Source of the DNA: Euryodendron excelsum
Taxonomy: Eukaryota; Streptophyta; Magnoliopsida; Ericales; Pentaphylacaceae
Reading direction: 5' to 3'
Assembly (NCBI GenBank): GCA_033060915.1
Contig: CM065392.1
Coordinates: 18,375,001 to 18,439,000, forward strand
DNA length: 64,000 bases
In this document: positions 1 through 11,768 of the stretch, one piece after another
How positions within the stretch are numbered: position 1 is the first letter of the stretch
Layout of the letters: the number at the start of each line of letters is the position of its first letter
The notes under the pieces: model-generated
Database searches by the model: none
What the model was told of the DNA's origin: nothing
Seen by the model: the letters and a program-made list of their open reading frames with translations, nothing else
Program-made: the position numbers and the translations under genes

Positions 1-208
1 TAGAACTTATCATGCTAGTTATGAATGACTCTATGAAAATGATTAATATTGAACTATTGACAATTTTTAATATATTTTTTATTTAGATATATTTTTATTA
101 TTTATTAATTATATGACCGGTTGAACCGGTTCAATCACGGTTGAACTAATGAACCATTGAACCGATACCTTGACCGGTTCAAACACCGGTACGGTTCTGA
201 TAACTATG
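1..208. mobile_element. Partial hAT-type MITE (right end only)
   Basis: The window opens inside a short repeat rich in the motif GAACCGGTTCAA. It ends at 208 with a terminus reading ...GATAACTATG, the same type of end as the complete MITE at 53087-53611, which begins CATAGTTATT and is also full of ACCGGTT-like words. The left end lies outside the window, so its length and target duplication cannot be checked. Assignment to the hAT class rests on the 8-bp duplication of the relative. Confidence 0.5.
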
Positions 209-2739
209 CTTGAGTGATAAAGAACAAATCTTTGTCATTAAAAAGTTTCTTCCAGTGACAAAATTATCTCTTCACTAAAATGGGCCCTGATGCTTTTGTT
301 AATGCCTTGCAAAACTTCTTTTTTTTTTTTGAAGAATTTTAATGATAATTTTATTTCTTCAACAAAATTTTCTAATATATAATATCCTTGGATCTATTAG
401 TTATTTTTCCCTTAGAGGTTCTACTAGTTGAATTTATGAATCATATCACAGTAAACAATTAATCTTCCAATCGAAGGAACTACAAATCATCCATGTATGA
501 TGAAAAATTAAATTTTCAATATTATATAATTTTTTATACATTGTTCCTTCAATTAAAATAAGATACAACAAATTATATAAAATAACGTCCTAGCACTACA
601 AAAGACTAATTATCACCCAAAAAATGATTCCTGAACTTATGATGCAAACCATGCTTCATCTCTGTACACGATTTGATTCCCTTTGCTTTTATCTACCTTG
701 GAAACCTGAAAACAAAACATACAATAAAACATGAACTTCATTGAACAACTTCAACATTTATCAAAACATAATGGTATGAATTTGAAGTGTAAAATTTATT
801 GAAATTTGTTCGAACTATGTACATAGCTGTTATAGGAATCACATCCATTTTGTTTACCAACAGAGCATGTAGTGAATGATTTTCACCTCCAAATACTATG
901 AAACACAATTCCTAAGGATTTCTTTTCCTTTTATGTCCAAACACAGTAATCAATCTGACCATCTAAAAAAAAGGCAGCATTCAGAATTCATTATAATTTT
1001 TCAACTTCCTGACTGGAAAGCACTGATCTAGTCATGTTAGGCTATGTTGATGTACATATCCACTCCAAATTTAGGAAAAAAGATGAGAGATGAAAATTAA
1101 ACAGATACTTGCAGATATCAAACCCAGTCTTGGATCATCTCTTTCTTCACCCATGGACAGAACAACAAAAAGCATTCAACTTTGCTCATCCTCAACACAC
1201 AAACAAACCTGTAGAAATTTTAAGAACTTCCTTACTGCAACTAGACGAAACTCATTGGTCAGTTTTGAGAACACCCTGACTTCACATGAGCTCTCAAATA
1301 GAAGTCCTGCACAAAACCCATCCACAATAAGCAAAGGACAACATCCTTACCTTTAATGTCCTATTGTTCAAATGAAAAGGTTATCCAATACTATAATACG
1401 AAAACTAAGGAATTGGATATGTGTGCTTTATACACATGCCGAATAAGAGATGAACCATTGCAGTCCAAACAGTGCTCTGCATGTATTGTTGTCCAACCAA
1501 GAAAAATCAGCTACTACAACTCAATGAACAAACACACAAACATTGCAGCATAGGAGAACTGAATCAGCCCTTTGCAACGTTTATGCTCATTAAGAATTAG
1601 AACTTCCAATCACTACAATGTTTATGCACAATGTGTGGAACTTCCAATGCTGTTGTATGGACCCTTGAAGGATACCATATATAATTAACTATGCCTGAAA
1701 CTGGCCACTTGCTCTCCATTTGAATCTCTAACCCTTGAAAAGTCCTGCAAGTAAAAACCAATAAAAGAACTTGATATTTTTTTTATAGTCAATGCCTGCA
1801 TTTAATTTTGGAATAACCCAAGGGAAGAGCAGCCACAGAAACAAGAAGGAGCTTTGTAGAATATGACCTACCTCAACTTGGACATATGCGCTACACAACT
1901 TCAAAGTGTGTCCTGGAGTTACCAAAAAAAAAAATTGTATAAAAGTTTTGGGATGAATTAACCATGAAACACTACATGATAGAAATAGACATAGATCAAA
2001 AGCACAACATTTGTAGTGGAGATTCAAAAAACAGAGAACCTCTGATACAATGGCCCTTCAATACTGTCCTCCTGTTAAAACTAAAATCAAATTGTTGTCA
2101 AGCCACCTGAGAATATAGCATTAAATGAAAAAACACAACTCCAAAAGCACCTAGTTTATTTTAACATGTGATTCAAACACATTCAAAAGCACAACAAGAA
2201 GCATTTAAACAAACTCAACAAAAGAAATTTGGAATTCTACCCAAAATTAGATTCTTCAGAAAAAGAAAGTAATAAAAAAGTACAAAGCATAATGAATATA
2301 GATAGTAGCCAGCGTTAATATGGAGATCCTCAGTATATTCTAAGTTTCATTTAAACCTCAATTTATCTTCACTGATATTTAAAGAAACTTTATAAACGGA
2401 GGAAAGTTGTTCAATCATAGAAGCCCCAAATAATCTTCCAGTAAGTGAGTTCTAATGAGTTCTAAAAATATACATGCCTATCATTGATTGTTGAACATGC
2501 TCGGTGGAAGGCAGTTTTGAATTTTAATATACAAATAAATTTATCTTTAAATTTTCAATTTCAAGAATCCAATACTTAGAATTCAGCACCAATAATGCAT
2601 GAAAAAAAAAATTCAGTATTAAATTATTGATTCAGAGGCAATAAAAAATAAATGGAGAATCTACGATAAAATTTAGAACATCAGTATAATAGACATACAA
2701 ATTAATTGCGCACAACTTATAAATATACATGCCTATATA

Positions 2740-3279
2740 TGGAGAGAGAGGGAAAGACACTTGCGGGTAGAATAATCGGCGAGCAATTGAATTATTGAAC
2801 TGCATTCCCAATCAAAAATTTCTCAGGCTAGGGTTCGGCTGGAGAAGAGATTGATCAATCGAAAGATCTTCAATGGATGCTTGGCAGCGAGGTAGGATTC
2901 CGTAGTAGAGCGTAGAGAGAATGTCATTTACAGAACTAGAGAGAATAGAGCAAATCAAGAAGAGAGAAGAAAACGGGAAAGAAATTTTAGAAGAAAAAAC
3001 TTATAAACCATCTAATTCGTGCTCGGCCATGATAGTCAGAGGCAAAACTGAAAATCCGGCCATTCAATTCTCGAGAACACCGATGAAAACAAAGACAAAG
3101 AACAGCACATTGACCGCAATCGGCAAAGCAAAGAGCCAGATATGCCATTAATGGAGACAAAATCGAGCGATCTTGTAGGCAACGATATGGAATGAGTCTG
3201 AATCAAGAGGTAGGGTTCCAAGGCCTTCAATGCCTCGGACGTGAAATTGACACAAGCTTTGCATATTCGAGATCCAAAT

Positions 3280-3335
<56 letters not shown>

Positions 3336-3420
3336 GTAGACTGTCAAGCCTAGGAAGTCTGAGCGTCTTGAACGAGGTGGAAGTTGGTGCACTTAATTTT
3401 CTCTGTTACTGGGATGCACC
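2740..3420 (-). other. Leader-like segment, possibly a captured gene 5' end
   Basis: Read on the minus strand, this stretch has a pyrimidine-rich (CT)n tract, then sequence containing GAACCCTAGCC, a look common in plant 5' untranslated leaders. No ORF in it resembles a known protein. It lies inside the CACTA-type element, so it could be a transduplicated promoter and leader. This is inference from base composition only. Confidence 0.2.
3285..3333. repeat. (GA)n microsatellite
   Basis: A pure GA dinucleotide run of about 49 bases, just inside the leader-like segment described for 2740-3420. Confidence 0.95.
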
Positions 3421-3772
3421 GTGGGGTTTTTTTCTGCCCCATCATCTTTTGCGACGACAGACAACGGGCTCACGGTTGGGGGCTTTAAAACTCGCAACAA
3501 CCTGTAATTCTACCCCTTTACAAGTTATAGTTTGATAATAGTAGTTTAGAACTCAATATAATTTCTCAATCCACCATATTTTTTGACAGAATGGAAATTT
3601 TCACTGCTTTTTAGTGAAGAAATTAAGTGATGAAATATTATTTTGTCACACATACCACTGTTCATATATGTAGTGACAGCATCCCTGTTTCGTGACTAAT
3701 TGTCTACTTTGAGTGTCAAAATTTGTTTCCTCACTATTTGTTTTGTCACTAGAAATCATAATTGTTGTAGTG

Positions 3773-3852
3773 TTATCGTATAATGCTATTTTGGTCTTAG
3801 TAACGGGATATATGAAAAATGCAGATATTGCCATATCTGCCTTCTCAATATG
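3773..3852 (+). pseudogene. MATE pseudogene exon 3 remnant
   Basis: The frame reads YNAILVLVTGYMKNADIAIS followed by AFSI, and ends at ...ATATG before a GTAAGG donor. This matches the intact gene's exon 3 (61011-61097), which encodes YNTVLVLLTGNMQNAEVAID and ends ...ATTTG before GTAAC. The first codons of the exon are missing, replaced by the CACTA-type terminus at 3772. The Trp codon of the intact copy appears here as TCG. Confidence 0.85.
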
Positions 3853-4629
3853 GTAAGGTTAATTCGAGAAGCTCTATTTTGTTTATTTTTTCACTTTACA
3901 AAGCCTAATAAATTCATTTTCTATCATAAGGGACGAAGCCACATTTGTGGCTGGAGGTGTTATGACACCCCCCAACTTTTGTATAATATCCCTATATATA
4001 GTATAAATTCCTAATGTCTAGGTAAAATTCTAGTGTATTGTCACCCTCCAGACTTTGTATAACCCTCCTTTACATAGTATGTATTTATAATTTTAAAAAA
4101 AAAAAACATATTTTATTGGCAAACAAAACCCAATATAATTAATAGTTTGTGAGCTTTTAATGAGTACTATCCAACAAGTGGCAAGTGGGCTTACCCATCA
4201 AACACACGCAAACAAAACCACAACAATAAATAAAACTTAAAAAAAATCAAAAGCTTAGAAATCTTTTAGTCTTCTCAGATGAGTCGTCTGCAACTTCGTT
4301 TCTATTCTTTGGAGGAGTTCACCGATATTCACATCATTGGTTTGTAGCAACAGGCATGTTAGCTAGATATGTGTATATATATAAGTATATGTTATGTTAA
4401 TAGTGTTTTTGATTTCATTGTTTATATAATCTTAATTCCTACTTTTTTTTTAGGGATTCAGGAAACAAGAGGAGATTTGGGGTTTTGGGTATTTTATAGA
4501 TGACAAAGACATTTTAGCTCCAACAAGATATTTTTCGGATTCCAACAAGAAAAGATTTGTTTTCTTTGTGATTTGTTTTTACAATAGTTGTCATCTATTC
4601 AACATGGTGAACACCCTCACACTCGCATA

Positions 4630-4652
4630 CATATATATATATATATATATAT
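4630..4652. repeat. (AT)n microsatellite
   Basis: A simple AT dinucleotide run in the left non-coding part of the hAT-like element. Confidence 0.85.
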
Positions 4653-5059
4653 GATATTAAATGTCAAGTTTTGTTAATCCTCTTTGTCTTTCTTAAATAA
4701 CTTCACAACAACCAATCCACTTTTGTGGATAAAGAGACAAAAGAACCCCACTGTTATACATAAAGAACCCCACTATTTTCCAATCACTTTCGATATTTTA
4801 TCTAGAATTCAATAAACTACAAATTTTTGAAGAACTATCTTGTGTTAGACCCAATTAATGTTAATTTCAATTCATGAGAAGACTTTCTATATAATTTATA
4901 GACTTACAGTTTAAGACTTCAATTTTTGAATTTTCAATTTGGATAGTTGATGCTTGTTGCTTCTTGGATTAGGGACTTTTATTCTAAGGTGCTAGAATAG
5001 TATGATGATAATTTATATAGCTAAAGTATAACAAGTATAGTTATTTTTTTACTTTTTTG

Positions 5060-5131
5060 GATAAGCAAGTCTACAATTGATGCATACTTCAAAAGAAAAA
5101 ATACCAAAAACTCAGAAGTCAACGCACCATT
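5060..5131 (+). pseudogene. hAT-type transposase, N-terminal fragment
   Basis: The frame reads SKSTIDAYFKRKNTKNSEVN, like the start of plant TTF-type zinc-finger/hAT proteins, which often open with a short basic segment containing a Tyr/Phe-Phe-Lys-Arg-Lys motif. It is interrupted after 5131 by the CACTA insertion and resumes in frame after the duplicated ATT at 34426. No convincing start codon was found. The section that normally lies between this N-terminus and the GQGYDGASNM motif is missing, so the element was probably already internally deleted. Confidence 0.55.
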
Positions 5132-5162
5132 CACTACAAGAAATTGGTCTTTTAGCAAGGAA
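5132..5162. repeat. CACTA left terminal inverted repeat
   Basis: This 31-bp end starts CACTACAAGAAATTGGTC and pairs with 34395-34425 (2 mismatches). It is preceded by the target duplication ATT at 5129-5131. Confidence 0.9.
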
Positions 5163-5446
5163 ACGATCCGTCGCTAAAAGTCACATATCCGTTGCAAAAA
5201 CTTTTTTGCAAGAAAATGTTACTCCTCGCTAGGTTGTTGTAAAAGGGTCGTCTCAGATTTTATTTTGCGACAAACATCCGATTCCTTGCCAATAATACAT
5301 AGTTAGCAACAAAATTGGTTTGACACCAAAACTTATTTATTTTGTGACGCAATGATTCCTCGCCTAAGTTTCGAAGCTAAATATTTGTATTTTCTTGCTA
5401 AAAGTCTATTATGAAAATTATTTAAGACAAACTTTAGCAGCAAGCT

Positions 5447-5775
5447 TGTCGTCGCAAAAGAATATTAGACATTTAGCGACGATGTCTTCTGGTTGCTAAC
5501 ATGTCGTCGCAAAAGAATATTAGACATTTAGCGACGATGTCTTCTGGTTGCTTGCTTGTCGTCGCAAAAGAATATTAGCCGTTTATCAACCACGAGTTTT
5601 GGTTGCTAGCACGTCGTCACAAAAGAATATTAGCCATTTAGCAACCATGAGTTCTGGCTGCTAGCACGTCGTCGCAAAAGAATATTAGACATTTAGCAAC
5701 CATGAGTTCTGGCTGCTAGCATGTCGTCGCAAAAGAATATTAAAATTTTAATTAGTGACGAATTTTAAAAAGTTT
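5447..5775. repeat. 55-bp tandem repeats in the CACTA subterminal region
   Basis: Six copies of GTCGTCGCAAAAGAATATTA start near 5447, 5502, 5557, 5612, 5667 and 5722, giving an exact 55-bp period. The intervening part varies slightly (TTAGCGACGATGTCTTCTGG or TTAGCAACCATGAGTTCTGG). Tandem subterminal motifs in CACTA elements commonly bind the TNPA-like protein; that role is inferred here. Confidence 0.9.
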
Positions 5776-5959
5776 CTGGTTGCTAAATATTAATTTTGGC
5801 GATGAATTTTGTCCTTGCTAAAGTACATTCGATAAACCACTATGCATATTTGTGGCGTAGTTGTTTCGTTGCTAATAGAATTTTTCCTTGGTAAATACAC
5901 AATATCTAAATTGCAATAATGGTTTATTTCTTGCTAAAAGTGGCTACTACTACTATTTA

Positions 5960-8608
5960 CTCTTTTAATTTTCTCTTCCTGTGCATTCACAACCATACTA
6001 TATTTCCAAACATACATCCATGAAAAAAAATATAAAGAAGTTCTAAAAAAATCATAAAAATATTAGTGAAGTTTAGAAATATTTCCAACATCTAAAGTTC
6101 AAATCCACAAAATTATACTTAGAAGTAAATGCACAGAGACAAAAAAAATCCCAAAAAAGATTCAGTTGTGAGCTTCTCTCATCCAAGAGGCACAAAATTG
6201 TAACAATAATAATCCATTATCCAAAAGCACAAAAACAAATTCAGAACTTCATCAATCTCTATCCTGCAAAATGTGTCGTAACTTAATCAACAATCTGCAC
6301 ATAAGACAAGATATAATAATTAGAACAAAAATAGGAGTAATGGATAGCTAATAAACTAGAAGGTCTGCTACCCCAAAAAAAAAAAAAAATAGATAAAATT
6401 TGAAAGAGGGAACACTTCACTGATAAAATTACCCAAAAAAAAAAACAAATTATAGGAGCAAAGAGAACAAGAAGTCATAAGCATAGAATCAAATGAGGAA
6501 CCAAATAGGGAATAATCATAAGCATAGCATTATCAGTATGATTGCATGTTGATAACAACCTCTAGTGTTAGAGAACAATTCAAAATGTCCAATTTGTCAA
6601 AACACAATGCAGACCTGGTTTTTAGCCCACTTTACATTAAAATCTAGAAGCACTGGAAGTTAATCATCAAGCAAATCGTACTTGGATGGAAAGATACACG
6701 AGTCTATTTTCTATCCAAAAAACGGAGCATGATTTGCTTTACTATGGAGAGAGATATGACTGTTTTACTAAAGTGTGTCATAGCTACAAAGCTGAAAATT
6801 CAGCAACTCTGTTATTCAGTCAACTTTACATTCAAATCTGAATTTATTGGAAGTTAATCAACAATCAAATCTTAAATGGTTGGAAAGATATACGAGTCTA
6901 TTTTCTAACAAAAAAAACAGAGCATGATTTGCTTTACTGTAGAGAGAGATATGATTGTTTTACTAAAGAGTGTCATAGCTGCATACCGAGCTGAAAATTC
7001 AGCAACCTGCTTGATTTCCTGCATCCTTAATTTTTGGGTCACCACAATTTCTAGGCAACATGGTTTTCATCAACACCTCACAAAACCTCCCACATGAGCA
7101 ATAAAAATTTTACTACTTTGTTGAAGTTGAGACAAACCTAAAACAATACGTAATAATATGTTATACTCATTCTCTAAAACAATCCTCTCATAGTCAATTA
7201 CAGTCTTAAGACAAAAAATAAAGTACCCATATATCACCAAACTCTACCTGCACTCACATACCCAATCCGAAATCTGGATCATTAAAAATTTCTAAGACAA
7301 ACCCAAATCGCAAATCACATTGAGAGGAAAAATACATCTAAACCAACTCACTAAATAGGGTTACTGAAAGAACTGAAATCAGAAAGCACATTTTAAGCAA
7401 AAACTCAAACTCAAATAAACATTAAATGGGGTTCTAAATCAAAAGCCAACAAATTGTGACCTCAAAAATAAACATCTTCATGCCAACATGCAAAGAAAGA
7501 AAATAGGAGGTGGTTAGAAGCATCTCAGTTGTATTCTAATTTTGGGATGACAATGATGTCTTCTCACCGTATGAGCTGAAATGAGATATGTATATACCAC
7601 AAATGAGTCCCATTCCAAAAATATAATTTAATTTGGATTGTATACTTTCAGCCAATTAAGCAGAAAAAAAATTAATCTCAAGAAAAAAAAATTCAGTGCG
7701 GATGTGTTTCTGAACTCAAAGAAAATATCTTCCTAGATTTGCTCCAAGTTCTACCTGCTGATAACAAGGCACATGCTTTTGTTCTGGTGATGAATGCCTA
7801 GCATGTCCAACCATTTTGAAAATTACTTGACAACCATTGCTCTTGGGTACTACATTGTTATGGTCATGTCAGTAAACCAACAACATGTTAATAGGAAGAA
7901 TGAGACAAGTTTTCTCCATAGCCTTGAAATCTAGGAATACAAGGGCAGGCTAGATGTATAAATAGATATACTTCGCCAAAGGGCGTAAATGTTAAATAGA
8001 GATACTTGGCCAATGGGCATAAATGTTTGCGGTCACCATATTTTCTTGTGAACATAATCTCGGTAGATTGTAGTGTAGAACCATATATAATGGAAGACCC
8101 AATTCATGAGCCTGCTTTTCTCTCTCATTTGTTTTGATCTAATTAGAAGCTCACTATATTGATAACTATAATAACTAACCTTATAAATAAACTACTAACT
8201 TTTGACACCAAACCAAAACAGAAATAAATAAAGTAAGAGTTAATAAAATTATTTCCATTAGTTTACCCATGGAATTTAAAAAATTTTGGAGTATATGATT
8301 TACTAGAAGAGAAAATTCAAATTTGTAAAACATTAAAAGTCCATGAATTCCAATTCAATTTCAATCAAGTCAAACCAGTAAATAGCAAAAAGACTAATAT
8401 TGACCAGTAAATCAATCATATATTCAACATGTAATTTACTATGTAAAAACCATAACTTCTATGTAGGAATAAATACAAATAAACATATATTTTGGATACT
8501 CCAATACCACATCTCTAAGCTCATATATTAACGAAATGTAAACAAATGCCTACAAAAGGGGAAAAAGGAAACAAACAAAATGACTTCTCACACTTATATA
8601 TATATATA
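5960..8608. other. Non-coding CACTA interior, no gene seen
   Basis: AT-rich sequence between the left subterminal repeats and the first Helitron. Apart from the 194-bp duplication at about 6600-7010, I see no conserved ORF, splice pattern or RNA gene. Confidence 0.6.
6600..7010. repeat. Tandem duplication of a ~194-bp unit
   Basis: Two adjacent units each contain CTTTACATT (at 6630 and 6824), then GGAAGTTAATCA, then an ACGAGTCTATTTTCTA word, then GAGCATGATTTGCTTTACT. A third, diverged copy lies at about 12975-13165 (CTTTACATT at 13034) inside the ORF1 gene of the same CACTA element. The origin of the unit is unknown. Confidence 0.8.
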
Positions 8609-9804
8609 CTAAATATTACCCGTGCCTACGGCACTCTTCAACAAAATTGCTAATCAATTCAACTAATTTTGAGAATTTTCAATAGGATTTTGTGAATGTT
8701 ATAGTGATTTTGGCCAAAAGAACAACAAACGTGAAGACCGAATAAAAAGCAGACACATAAACATAAATATAAAATTATCAACTACTTCTATTGGAACATA
8801 GTAAAAGATTTCATCCCAAAACAACCCCCATTAACTAAAAAATATCGTCCAAATTGAAAGAGTGGGGTTGTGGCTTAAACTTGGGTTTCTTGTTTCACTA
8901 TGGGTATGATATATGTGTACTTACATAAGGGCCAAAAAAGGGAATAACCAATCTTCTTCCAGTGAGCACTCCACCCTTCACCATCTTTTTCCTTTCTCCA
9001 CCAAAGCCCATGGCCATAACACTTCAACACTAAAAACTTTTGTAGTGTTGGATGTCTTCAACACAACTGTGGGGTGAAGGCTGACAGAAAGAGTGAGGGA
9101 CAAAGTGGTTTGGCCATGGTTAAAGTATAACAATAATTGCCCGATGTAATAGTACATTATGTGACTACTGAAAACCCTAGTCGCCTTCTCATTCGTCACC
9201 AATTAAGAAGATCGATGATTAGTTACCCATAACGATTTGAGATATAACGTGCAATGTAAAAGAAAACTCCAAAACTTATATTATAACATGATCTCCGAAT
9301 TATTGAATTGTACATATTGAAGAACAAAAATAATAACAAGTGTCATCCCAAAAGCTTTAAAAAACCACTCTATATTGCATAACCCTAACAAACTGAAAAC
9401 TTATCCTTTTTATAGGTACTCAGCCGCTAAGGAAATCAAAAACTGTAATCAAATCTACGCTCAATCATCAGGACGCTAGATTTTTGTGTCCTGACGATAA
9501 ATTGAAACTGGATATCCTCCTTTCTGCTCGTCAGGACGGAATAATCCAGCGTCCTAACGGTGGTGCTATGTTCTTTACAATTATTCTTCCTCTCGAATCT
9601 GGGCATCAGGACGATCCATCTCTACATCCTGACAATATCTGGGGCTGACAATTACTTCCAATCTGGACGTCAGGATGCTATTTTTGCGTCCTGACGATGT
9701 GCTCTCTTATTACAATTTTCCTCTCTCCGAATCTGGGCATTAGGACGATCCATCTCTGCGTCCTGACGACATCTGGCCTTATTGGCACTCTAATAAAATT
9801 AAGA
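8609..9804 (-). mobile_element. Non-autonomous Helitron A
   Basis: On the minus strand it starts TCTTAATTTTATTAGAG at 9804 and ends at 8609 with the hairpin GTGCCGTAGGCAC (plus coordinates 8622-8634) followed by GGGTAATATTTAG. The terminal CTAG has become TTAG. It lies between A (8608) and T (9805), the A|T target expected of Helitrons. No Rep/helicase is encoded. It carries a fragment (about 8980-9790) that also occurs inverted at about 32160-32990. Confidence 0.65.
8980..9790 (-). repeat. LTR-like fragment, inverted copy of 32160-32990
   Basis: Read on the minus strand, this segment follows 32160-32990 closely. It includes the CGTCCTGACG-rich part (9460-9780), the CCTATAAAAAGGA TATA-like box near 9405-9420 and the stretch ending in AACTAGGGTTTTCAGTAG. 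TATA-like signals next to this repeat suggest a retrotransposon LTR/leader, carried here within Helitron A. Confidence 0.7.
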
Positions 9805-9808
9805 TACA

Positions 9809-11290
9809 CTATGGATAACCCGTGCCTACGGCACTCGCTAACAAAATTTAAACCTATTTATTTACAAATAATAAATTTTTAAATGAAAAATTTTGTTAGA
9901 TTGGATTAAAGAAAAAGACCCAGGCAAACCTCACAAGAGATAAAGAAAAGAACAAAAATTAAAACTAAAACTGAAATACACATGCTTTACATTACAATAG
10001 AATTAGAACAAATAGAAATAAAAGATGTAATCTGACAATTGGGGTTCAGGTTGATCTTTGGCTTGAACAACACAAACAAACAGCCAATTAACTGCAAAAG
10101 TAAAAAAAATAGGAGATTGACAAAGGCAATGCTATTAAATAATAAGTAGTTGAAATCTAACTACGAATTTTGATTTTAGTGATCCAACAAAGCCTATTCA
10201 ACCAAATACAAACTTCACCAGCATGTATCATTTTACAAAAGCACTAATCACAACATATACAGAAAAAAAGAAAAAACCAAATTCTGAAGTTGAAGCAAAC
10301 TCAAAATGTAAAGCAAGCTTCTGTAGAAACATATAATTTCTCTTTATGTCTTTCCAAAAGTTTTACCCTTCTGTCCACGTCCCCACCAATTCACACCTAA
10401 CATAGTGAACATGGTCCTCCACAGTGGTTGTATGCCAAAAAAATTCACAAACCACAGGAGTAAAAGAGAAAGAAGGCAAGGAGAAAATTGGTGGCTGTGT
10501 TGCATTTCTACCATGGAGGAGGAAGAAGGCAAGGAGAGAGAGAGAGAGAGAGAGAGGCACACAGATGTAATTTCAAAATTTGAACCACAAAACTGAAGGC
10601 ATCAAAAAATCAAGACATACACCACAGGAGTTCATGATACAACCATTGGATAAAAGCAGAAATGAAAAACTTACATAATAATGTACAAAAAAACATAAAG
10701 AAAAAGTACAAATAAAAAAAGAAAAACTTACACAATATTTTTTTTTTTTTTTTGCCATATTGTTTGCCAAAAAATATGAAGAGCAGAAATGGAATAACCG
10801 ATATACAAAGAGAAAGTGAAAGTTAATTCGCATTGCTCGGAACCTAGTCTTCTCTTCCTTTCTTCTCTTTCTTTCCCCATTTTTTTCCTTTTCACTTCCG
10901 ATTTTAACCACACAAAAAACCCCTCAAAACTTGAAATGTAATATAAGATGATAGAATGTGCATGTATGTAACAGTGGGCAAAAAACCAAAAGGGATTTGC
11001 TGAGAAAACCACTCATCCTCTTCGTCACTCTCACTCCTACACCTGGTAACACCTATTCTTTCAAAAACCAATGTCTCACTCACTAAGTGTGTATAGATGA
11101 TGAAATATAGTAAAACCAATTTTTTTCATCAAAGCGTTCAATGCTTTCTCATCCAACCTGTATGCATATCAAAATCTCACCTATATTAAAGGAACAACAA
11201 AAAAAAGAAAAAAAACATACATCAAACCAAAAGCATATTAAAATCACAAAAAAGAAACCTTCAGCACATCAGAGGAGATAGGTCTCTAGA

Positions 11291-11328
<38 letters not shown>

Positions 11329-11768
11329 AAAAAGAGCATATCGAAGTGCAACCCTAAAGAAGTGGCGTAATGGTGAGGAGGTGGTGGCAATGAGGCTCGC
11401 CTGGTAGTGCAGCCCTGGTTATGCCATGGTGACCACAGGTAAGAAAGGAAGGAGATGGTGGTCAGCTTCTGTATCTCTCTACTATCTATTTTTAGAAGTA
11501 GATCTACGCTAGGTAGTTGGGCTAAAAGAGAGGAGAGGTTTGAGAGAGAGTGAGTGTGTGAGATGTGTGAGCCATCTATGGGGGTTCATGAGAGAGGAAG
11601 GGGAAGAGAGAGGCTGTGGTGGTCCTCAGCCATGTTGAGTTTAGAGAAGAAAATGCAGAAATTCGAAAGCGAGGAAAAAGGTTCTGACCATGGAGTTTTC
11701 TTGGTATTCATTCTCTTTAGTTTGCATTTATGTGAGAAGACCCTTCTTTTTACTTTTTGAACAAATTA
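9809..11768 (-). mobile_element. Helitron B, 3' end clear, 5' end uncertain
   Basis: The same 3' hairpin as Helitron A occurs at 9822-9834, with the end word at 9809 (CTAT instead of CTAG in plus orientation). It begins only four bases beyond the 5' end of Helitron A. The 5' end could not be fixed; 11768 is a guess placed before the 3' region of the CACTA ORF1 gene. The interior contains GA microsatellites (10534-10555 and about 11296-11324) and gene-leader-like sequence without a recognisable protein. Confidence 0.45.
10534..10555. repeat. (GA)n microsatellite
   Basis: A GA dinucleotide run inside Helitron B. A second similar run lies at about 11296-11324. Confidence 0.85.

Larger units (their letters stand above)
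209..3772. mobile_element. Right-hand part of a CACTA-type element cutting MATE exon 3
   Basis: The right end at 3772 reads ATTGTTGTAGTG, whose reverse complement CACTACAACAAT is a CACTA-type terminus. The last 180 bases carry repeated GTCACTA/TAGTGA words typical of CACTA subterminal regions. The same words reappear near 226-290, suggesting that the left subterminal region begins there and runs out of the window, with the MITE at 1-208 inside it. The element abuts codon TTA of MATE exon 3 at 3773. No transposase coding is visible in 290-3590; only short non-conserved ORFs are present. Confidence 0.5.

Noticed and set aside
1090..1553. Two short plus-strand ORFs (88 and 65 residues)
   Set aside because: No conserved motif, no splice or codon evidence; they lie in the interior of a CACTA-type element.
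594..3772. CACTACAAAAG at 594 as the left end of the CACTA-type element ending at 3772
   Set aside because: The preceding bases are TAG while TTA follows 3772, subterminal sequences do not match, and no MATE exon sequence lies just left of 594.
10344..11119. Several 60-110 residue ORFs near GA/CT tracts
   Set aside because: They overlap on both strands, are low complexity and show no domain; they are likely chance frames in Helitron B.
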